Assembly (NCBI GenBank): GCA_900551645.1
Contig: URWP01000073.1
Coordinates: forward strand, 1 to 11,291
Direction: 5' to 3'
DNA length: 11,291 bases
Source: an uncultured Bacteroides sp.
GTDB lineage: Bacteria; Bacteroidota; Bacteroidia; Bacteroidales; Bacteroidaceae
Shown here one piece after another: positions 6,881 through 11,291 of the stretch. The position numbers and the translations under genes are program-made. The notes under the pieces were generated by a model. The model had not been told where the DNA came from, did not search any database, and saw nothing but the letters and a program-made list of their open reading frames with translations. How positions within the stretch are numbered: the stretch's first letter is position 1; every line of letters begins with the position of its first letter.

Positions 6881-8161
6881 TCAAGTTGTTTTATGCTGAT
6901 TCGTGGTATATGTATCTATACCGAGCATTGGCCCGACAAGTTCCCATAATCCCATATAGCGTAACATGAATTCGATGCCTCCCAAGACATGTCCTGGCAT
7001 GGATAAGTCTGTCAGTGTAGATGAACTCCAAAGGTTATGAGCATTTACAGCATTGTCATAGGGTACGAAATCATCCTGCGGAGAATGGTACAAGTATACA
7101 GGTACCTGTGGCTGGATGGATGAGTTGATTAATGAATTCTTTCGTAATGCTTCAATGACAGCAATGACATCGGCATTTCCATTGAATGTAGGTGCGGCAA
7201 AGAAATCGGGATGTATCACTTGGGTGATGTCGGTACCCAATGCTTCGTGCCATTCGAAAAGCGGTCGGGTAGAGAACATTTCATTCAGACCTTGCTCAAT
7301 GACTTCCGGGGCATACAGGTTTTCATCGCTGACTTCCAGTTGTTCTCCGTACACCATGCCGCGAATCAGATACGGGGCATATCCGGTGCGTGCGTAAGGT
7401 AAGGGATTGTCTTTGTAAGCTAAAAAGGTTTGTAAAATACTTTCCAGGTTGTAAGGACCTCCACCGGCATATACAGCCCGGACACTCTCGGTCAATTCTC
7501 TTCTTTCCAATTCGAATAAGGTAGCCATGGAAGCTTGTCCTCCTTGGGAATATCCCATCAGTTCAATCGCATCGTCTGTCTCTGTCAGCGATTTCTTTTG
7601 CAGGTATTCCCGTGCAGCTTCAATCATGTCCGCACAAGTGGTACCGGTCAGTTGATTATGCAGATATGGATGCTGGCGGTCAGGAGTTTGGCTGGAACCA
7701 TATCCCAGATAATCCGCCATGACAATGACGTGCCCGCAGATGACGGGTAGCATTTCGTAATAGAAAAGCTGTTTCGAAGGAGCTTCTTCCATATCGAGGG
7801 TTCCGTGTTGGATACTTACCAGGTGGTCGTAGGAAGTTGTTCCTTGAGGCATGGCTATGACTCCCGATGCGGTGATTGTCTCTCCGTTCACTCCGGTTGT
7901 GTTGTATTCGATGGCTGCGACATCCACATCACGCATCAGCATAGTGACAAACTCAACAGGTAAAGTGATACCTTGGCCGGCTACAAAGTTGACCACCATC
8001 TCAGCCAGGTCTTCTTTTGTGAGGCTGGTTTCTGTAATTACATTGGTCAGTCGTCCGGTTCCTGTGGAAGATTCTTTCCAAGGAGTTTCCTCATTGCTAC
8101 AGGCTACAAAAAAGAGTAGTAACAATAGAGTTAACAGTTTGCTGGTTAGATGTTTGTTCAT
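6881..8161 (-). CDS. Lipoprotein alpha/beta hydrolase (secretory-lipase-like esterase)
   Basis: A 426-residue exported hydrolase. The N-terminus is a lipoprotein signal peptide: basic MNKHLTSK, a run of Leu, and lipobox FVAC with the acylated Cys at residue 21. The following SNEE is acidic, as in the Bacteroidetes lipoprotein export signal, so display on the cell surface is likely. The catalytic triad can be read directly: nucleophile Ser205 in GYSQGG (203-208), acid Asp363 or Asp364 in PQDDFVPYDNA, and His391 in PGHVLGG. The segment MADYLGYGSS (148-157) is the usual strand-turn upstream of the nucleophile. The overall pattern resembles the secretory lipase/LIP family and large bacterial esterases; the substrate is unknown (lipid, acetylated glycan or peptide ester). 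No SusC/D or glycan genes are adjacent. Start 8161 is the only one giving the signal peptide. It is transcribed alone, divergent from the GNAT cluster. Confidence 0.85.
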   Translation of the reverse strand: MNKHLTSKLLTLLLLLFFVACSNEETPWKESSTGTGRLTNVITETSLTKEDLAEMVVNFVAGQGITLPVEFVTMLMRDVDVAAIEYNTTGVNGETITASGVIAMPQGTTSYDHLVSIQHGTLDMEEAPSKQLFYYEMLPVICGHVIVMADYLGYGSSQTPDRQHPYLHNQLTGTTCADMIEAAREYLQKKSLTETDDAIELMGYSQGGQASMATLFELERRELTESVRAVYAGGGPYNLESILQTFLAYKDNPLPYARTGYAPYLIRGMVYGEQLEVSDENLYAPEVIEQGLNEMFSTRPLFEWHEALGTDITQVIHPDFFAAPTFNGNADVIAVIEALRKNSLINSSIQPQVPVYLYHSPQDDFVPYDNAVNAHNLWSSSTLTDLSMPGHVLGGIEFMLRYMGLWELVGPMLGIDTYTTNQHKTT

Positions 8162-8305
8162 ATTTCAATGTGTTTTTCAGTAGTTTAAATTGCTGTAAAA
8201 TTAATCATTTGTGCGAAAAACAGAAAAACTTTGCTATCTTTATCCCGATAGGTACGATTTTGTATGTATAGTGTTGATCTTTTATTCAAAATCTAATCAC
8301 ATTGT
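8162..8305. promoter_or_regulatory. Divergent promoter region between hydrolase and GNAT cluster
   Basis: AT-rich 144-bp gap that must hold promoters for both directions. For the + side, TATCTTTA at 8235-8242 is one base off TAnnTTTG, with a TTTG at 8208-8211 that is 23 bp away. A second possibility is TTTG 8230-8233 with CGATTTTG 8255-8262 (21 bp). For the - side, TAATTTTA (8203-8196) has TTTT 20 bp upstream (8227-8224). None matches the consensus fully, so the exact boxes are uncertain and no operator-like palindrome is seen. Confidence 0.35.
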
Positions 8306-8815
8306 ATGAAAAAGAACGAACAGAATGATACGTTAAGGAATATGTTGTTTTTCCGTTCCGCTACCACAGCCGATATTTCCGAATTGAAAGAACTTTTCCG
8401 CAGTACAGTGCTGACGGTAAATGCCCGCGACTATACTGCTGAAGAAGTTGCCGACTGGGTTTCGTGTGGTAATTTACCGGGGCATTGGGAAGAACTGCTC
8501 GCAACTTTGCACTTCATCACAGCCTGCGATGCCGAAGGTCGTATCGTTGGTTTTACTTCCATCCGTAATGACGGTTATCTGCACTCTATGTTCATTCATA
8601 AGGACCATCAGGGAGAGGGTATCGCCACCGCCCTGTTGCAACGGATTGAAGCATACGCCATGGAGCACGATATCCAAAACATTACTTCGGAAGTAAGTAT
8701 CACGGCCCGTCCTTTCTTTGAAAGTCGGGGGTATGTTGTGGAACAGGAACAACGTGCGCAAGCTAACCGTTTGAAACTAACCAATTATAGAATGAGAAAG
8801 CAAATTGGAATATGA
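8306..8815 (+). CDS. YafP-like GNAT N-acetyltransferase
   Basis: A 169-residue GNAT enzyme that would transfer an acetyl group from acetyl-CoA to an amine. The acetyl-CoA pyrophosphate-binding motif is HQGEGIA at residues 101-107, preceded by the beta-4 strand LHSMFIHKD. The C-terminal part, SITARPFFESRGYVVEQEQR (131-150), with LTNYRM near 158, closely resembles the end of E. coli YafP, the SOS-operon acetyltransferase. A second in-frame ATG (residue 13, at 8342) lies right before the first strand (MLFFRSA). The true start could be either; the extra 12 residues are hydrophilic. It overlaps the next gene by 4 bp (ATGA at 8812-8815), showing a coupled pair. Substrate unknown. No SOS box or DNA-damage gene is nearby, so a damage-related role is not supported here. 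Confidence 0.87.
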   Translation: MKKNEQNDTLRNMLFFRSATTADISELKELFRSTVLTVNARDYTAEEVADWVSCGNLPGHWEELLATLHFITACDAEGRIVGFTSIRNDGYLHSMFIHKDHQGEGIATALLQRIEAYAMEHDIQNITSEVSITARPFFESRGYVVEQEQRAQANRLKLTNYRMRKQIGI

Positions 8816-9756
8816 AAATAAGAAAACTGAAACAGGCAGAACAGAAGCTGGCTATTGCATTGGCATTGGATGTGTTTATAGCCTGTGGAAAAGCCGATTA
8901 TGATGAGGAAGGACTAGGTGTATTCATGAGTTTTATCGGCGATGAAAGCCGCATCCTGGAATTGACTTTTTGGGGAGCATTCGATGAGGCCGGAACATTG
9001 GTAGGGATGTTGGCCATACGGGAGAAAGACCATCATCTCTCGATGTTTTTTATCCATCTGAACTATCACCGGAAAGGTATCGGACGTGCCTTGTTTGATT
9101 TTGCCATGCAGGAACATCCTTATTGGAATGTTACGGTGAACTCTTCTACATACGCTGTGCCTTTCTATCAAAGTTTGGGGTTTTCGCCTTTGGATGCTCC
9201 ACGCAATTATCACGGATTAGTCAGCGTCCCGATGAAGAAATGTTCTTTCCGGCTTCGTACTTGGCAGGAATCGGACGTTTCCTCGTTAGCTCAATATCTG
9301 AACAACAGGAAGATTTGGGATAACTGTCGAGACCGTCTTCCGTACCCTTATACAGAAGAAGATGCACAATCCTTTATCGAATATGCCATGAGTCAACAGG
9401 AATCTTGTGAATATTGTATCGAGATAAACGGTGAAGCAGTCGGTAATATCGGTTTTATGCGGGGAACAGATGTGGAACGCTACAATGCCGAAACAGGTTA
9501 TTGGCTGGCAGAGCCCTTCTGGAACCAAGGTATTGCCAGTGAAGCCCTCCGAGAAGCCTTACGACGTTATTGGACAGCAACAGATGTCGTCCGTGTATTT
9601 GCCAATGTGTATGAAAGCAATATCGCTTCCATGCGGGTACTCGAAAAAGTAGGGTTCCGTAAGGCAGGTATTCTTCGTAAGGCTTGTTTCAAGAACAGTC
9701 GCTTCGTGGATGTCCACAGCTTTGAACTGTTGAAAGAAGACTTTATGAAGTCATAG
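8812..9756 (+). CDS. Two-domain GNAT fusion (GNAT plus RimJ/RimL-type GNAT)
   Basis: A 314-residue protein holding two acetyltransferase domains. The first (about residues 1-142) has the motif HRKGIGRAL at 86-94 and a typical C-terminal NSSTYAVPFYQSLGF (110-124). The second (about 144-312) is of the Acetyltransf_3/RimJ-RimL kind: FRLRTWQESDVSSLAQYLNN at 146-165, ETGYWLAEPFWNQGIASEAL at 227-246 with acetyl-CoA-binding residues NQGIAS, and NIASMRVLEKVGFRKAGILR (270-289). RimJ/RimL-type enzymes acetylate protein N-termini, and related members act on antibiotics or small amines. The reading frame is continuous across the short link (140-146) and there is no internal stop, so this is a true fusion and not two genes. 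The start overlaps the YafP-like gene by 4 bp, so the two are made together. Substrates are unknown. Confidence 0.87.
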   Translation: MKIRKLKQAEQKLAIALALDVFIACGKADYDEEGLGVFMSFIGDESRILELTFWGAFDEAGTLVGMLAIREKDHHLSMFFIHLNYHRKGIGRALFDFAMQEHPYWNVTVNSSTYAVPFYQSLGFSPLDAPRNYHGLVSVPMKKCSFRLRTWQESDVSSLAQYLNNRKIWDNCRDRLPYPYTEEDAQSFIEYAMSQQESCEYCIEINGEAVGNIGFMRGTDVERYNAETGYWLAEPFWNQGIASEALREALRRYWTATDVVRVFANVYESNIASMRVLEKVGFRKAGILRKACFKNSRFVDVHSFELLKEDFMKS

Positions 9757-9932
9757 ACGGAAGTTTAAAATAAAACCTGTATTTTTGCGTTTAAAGCAAG
9801 GCGTGAATGCTTTTAAAAACAATAAAGTGATTGCTTTATGATTTTAAGCTTTATAATGGTATTGTCGTTTGGTTTCTGAAGAAGAAAATGAAACAGGCTG
9901 ACAATCGGATTTGATACCTGCAAGAGTTTATT
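9757..9932 (+). promoter_or_regulatory. Intergenic region with a -7-like box and small stem-loops
   Basis: TATTTTTG at 9780-9787 fits the Bacteroides -7 consensus, but no TTTG lies about 20 bp upstream. Behind it are several short AT-rich inverted repeats: AAAGCA/TGCTTT (9793-9798 with 9808-9813), ATAAAG/CTTTAT (9822-9827 with 9834-9839), and AAAGCAA/TTGCTTT (9793-9799 with 9831-9837), which compete with each other. They could be a weak terminator for the upstream pair or a leader structure for the next gene. An 8-codon ORF (ATG 9888 to TGA) has no recognisable meaning. Confidence 0.3.
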
Positions 9933-10826
9933 ATGAGTATACAATTCATTACTAATGATAAAAAGCATTATCTACCTCTTCTTCTCCTTGCCGATGAACA
10001 GGAATCGATGATTGACCGTTACTTGGAGCGAGGTGATTTGTTTGTTATGTTTGATGGACAGAATCCTATTGCTGTAGCGGTTGTGACGGCTGAAGGGAAT
10101 GGGGTATATGAGTTGAAAAATCTGGCTGTGACACCCGTTTACCAACGAAAAGGTTACGGACGGCAAATGATAGAGTTCCTTTGCCGACATTATTCCGGTG
10201 CGTGCCATACAATGCTTGTCGGTACCGGAGAAAGTAGGCAGACAGTTTCTTTTTACGAAAATTGCGGCTTCACTTACTCACATACGGTGCTTGATTTCTT
10301 CACCCGTAATTACGACCATCCGATTATAGAGGATGGAAGAGTATTGAAAGACATGATTTATTTTCAGCGAAAGCTGGTGCGCCTTTGTAGCCATTCTTTC
10401 TCTGAGCGAACTGATGATCTGGTCAATGTTTTAGTCGGATTATGGGACAAATCAGTCCGAGCCAGCCATCATTTCCTGGCGGAAGTAGATATCCGGCATC
10501 TGACTCCGTTTGTCGGTGAAGCTATTCGGGGTGTTGAAACGCTGTTGGTGATGTATCAGGGTAACCGGCCTCTTGCTTTTATGGGAGTTGAGAACCGGAA
10601 GATAGAAATGCTGTTTGTTGCGCCCGGTTGTTTTGGAAACGGATTCGGGAAGCAGCTTGTCCGGATAGCGATAGAGCAGTATGGTGTCTGTTATGTAGAT
10701 GTAAACGAACAGAATCCGCAGGCGGAAGGCTTTTATCGTCACTTAGGTTTTCGTACCTTTGAGCGGACAGAAACGGACGGGCAGGGTAATCCGTTTCCGA
10801 TATTGAAAATGAAACTTGAAAACTGA
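9933..10826 (+). CDS. Two-domain GNAT fusion (GNAT plus YjaB-like GNAT)
   Basis: A 297-residue protein with two different GNAT domains. The first (about 1-147) carries YELKNLAVTPVYQRKGYGRQ at 59-78, FYENCGF at 107-113, and FFTRNYDHPI at 122-131. This type is common as a single-domain protein in Firmicutes. The second (about 148-297) resembles E. coli YjaB: WDKSVRASHHFLAEVDI at 171-187, FGNGFGKQLV at 234-243 as the acetyl-CoA loop, and NPQAEGFYRHLGF at 261-273 followed by ERTETDGQGNPFPILKM. The second domain's loop reads GCFGNGFG, so the usual Arg/Gln at the first position of the Q/RxxGxG motif is replaced by Phe-Gly; this fits some YjaB members and may not mean loss of activity. The frame is unbroken. 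It is separated from the upstream GNAT pair by 176 bp and followed 6 bp later by the DUF2200 gene. Substrates unknown. Confidence 0.85.
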   Translation: MSIQFITNDKKHYLPLLLLADEQESMIDRYLERGDLFVMFDGQNPIAVAVVTAEGNGVYELKNLAVTPVYQRKGYGRQMIEFLCRHYSGACHTMLVGTGESRQTVSFYENCGFTYSHTVLDFFTRNYDHPIIEDGRVLKDMIYFQRKLVRLCSHSFSERTDDLVNVLVGLWDKSVRASHHFLAEVDIRHLTPFVGEAIRGVETLLVMYQGNRPLAFMGVENRKIEMLFVAPGCFGNGFGKQLVRIAIEQYGVCYVDVNEQNPQAEGFYRHLGFRTFERTETDGQGNPFPILKMKLEN

Positions 10827-10832
10827 TGTCAG

Positions 10833-11183
10833 ATGGACAACGAAAAAGTATATCAGATACCTTTTGCGAAAGTTTATCCGTTGCTGGTGAACAAAGCAGT
10901 GCGGAAAGGTCGTACACAGGCCGAAGTGGATGAAATCATCACTTGGCTGACCGGTTATGAAGCCGTTCAATTGCAGGAGTTTCTGGAACAGCCGCTTACG
11001 TACGGCGATTTCTTCCGGAATGCTCCTTGTCCGAATCCGGACCGGATGAAAATCAAAGGCTCTGTCTGCGGAGTGAAAGTAGAAGAGATTCAAGAGCCTT
11101 TGATGCGAGAAATCCGCTATTTGGATAAGCTGGTAGACGAACTAGCCAAAGGAAAGCCGATGGACAAGATATTGAGAAAATAG
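10833..11183 (+). CDS. DUF2200 family protein
   Basis: A 116-residue protein that fills the whole DUF2200 family profile: VYQIPFAKVYPLLVNKA (5-21), KGRTQAEVDEIITWLTGYE (24-42), FFRNAPCPNP (60-69), IKGSVCGVKVEEIQEPLMRE (74-93), and IRYLDKLVDELAKGKPMDKI to the end. Function is unknown. Members are small cytosolic proteins, with no signal peptide or TM segment. In the neighbourhood it lies only 6 bp after the second GNAT fusion, so it is almost certainly on the same transcript. DUF2200 proteins often sit beside acetyltransferase-like or other accessory small enzymes, but I know of no established partnership. The ATG at 10833 is used because it begins at the family's N-terminus and clears the upstream stop. 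No clear terminator is seen after it. Confidence 0.85.
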   Translation: MDNEKVYQIPFAKVYPLLVNKAVRKGRTQAEVDEIITWLTGYEAVQLQEFLEQPLTYGDFFRNAPCPNPDRMKIKGSVCGVKVEEIQEPLMREIRYLDKLVDELAKGKPMDKILRK

Positions 11184-11214
11184 GAGTCTTTACATTACCA
11201 ATAAAACTGTAGTG

Positions 11215-11245
11215 TACTAAATAAGTTGACACAAATTATTTAGTA
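11215..11245. repeat. 10-bp inverted repeat before the right-edge reading frame
   Basis: TACTAAATAA (11215-11224) and TTATTTAGTA (11236-11245) are perfect inverted arms around an 11-nt loop (GTTGACACAAA). There is no T-tract, so it is not a typical terminator. It may be an operator, or a structure within the left end of an insertion sequence. TGTACT at 11213-11218 and AAGTTGACA at 11223-11231 recall the TG-starting ends of some IS3-family elements, but the right end is outside the window. Confidence 0.5.
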
Positions 11246-11247
11246 AT

Positions 11248-11291
11248 ATGCGCGAATATCGTAAGTATTCCCAAGACGAATGTCTGTGTTA
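11248..11291 (+). CDS. Unidentified reading frame, first 14 codons only (cut by window edge)
   Basis: ATG at 11248 opens a frame MREYRKYSQDECLC that runs off the right edge. It begins 2 bp after the inverted repeat and about 35 bp after a TGTACT that could be an IS terminus, a spacing common for transposase starts. The residues are too few to assign a family. It may be a transposase orfA, an ordinary gene, or chance. Confidence 0.3.
   Translation, partial: MREYRKYSQDECLC

Noticed and set aside
9888..9914. 8-codon ORF upstream of the second GNAT fusion as a leader peptide
   Set aside because: No run of regulatory codons, no antiterminator/terminator pair that involves it, and such short frames occur often by chance.
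1..11291. CRISPR arrays, tRNA or rRNA genes, toxin-antitoxin or retron-like elements
   Set aside because: Scanning both strands showed no regularly spaced repeats, no tRNA-like cloverleaf segments, no rRNA sequence, and no reverse transcriptase or small toxin motifs.

Overview
The window looks like chromosomal DNA from a gut Bacteroidales bacterium (Bacteroides, Phocaeicola or Parabacteroides type). The evidence is a spermidine gene of the carboxynorspermidine route, a strong promoter of the Bacteroides type (TTTG, 20 bp, TAnnTTTG), weak or absent Shine-Dalgarno sites, and a lipoprotein with an acidic sequence after the lipobox Cys as in Bacteroidetes surface export. The species cannot be fixed from the sequence alone.

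Region 1 (2-1293, + strand): the 3' end of nspC (carboxynorspermidine decarboxylase), then a YdfG-like short-chain dehydrogenase, closed by a long hairpin terminator that also serves the convergent operon.

Region 2 (1329-5854, - strand): a four-gene tripartite drug-efflux operon, read marR, tolC-like, emrA-like (HlyD), emrB-like (14-TM MFS). The genes overlap or lie 30 bp apart. A perfect-arm 9+2+9 bp palindrome sits on the -33 element of the only strong promoter, upstream of marR. The simplest model is that the MarR protein represses its own operon and releases DNA when it binds an exported compound. The emrA/emrB junction has an A7 run in the A_AAA_AAA phase directly before the stop codon.

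Region 3 (5855-6817, + strand): a lone pRiA4b ORF-3 family gene, then about 220 bp of apparently non-coding or decayed sequence, then a second bidirectional hairpin terminator.

Region 4 (6881-8161, - strand): a lipoprotein alpha/beta hydrolase with a visible Ser-Asp-His triad, probably surface-exposed.

Region 5 (8162-11183, + strand): three adjacent genes holding five GNAT acetyltransferase domains (one single-domain YafP-like protein and two different two-domain fusions), followed by a DUF2200 gene. The right edge holds a 10-bp inverted repeat and the first codons of an unidentified reading frame, possibly the left end of an insertion sequence.

Most of the window consists of recognisable families. 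I see no clear undescribed defence, CRISPR or retroelement system. The points most worth following are the operator/promoter overlap, the multi-GNAT cluster with its fusions, and the slippery junction.
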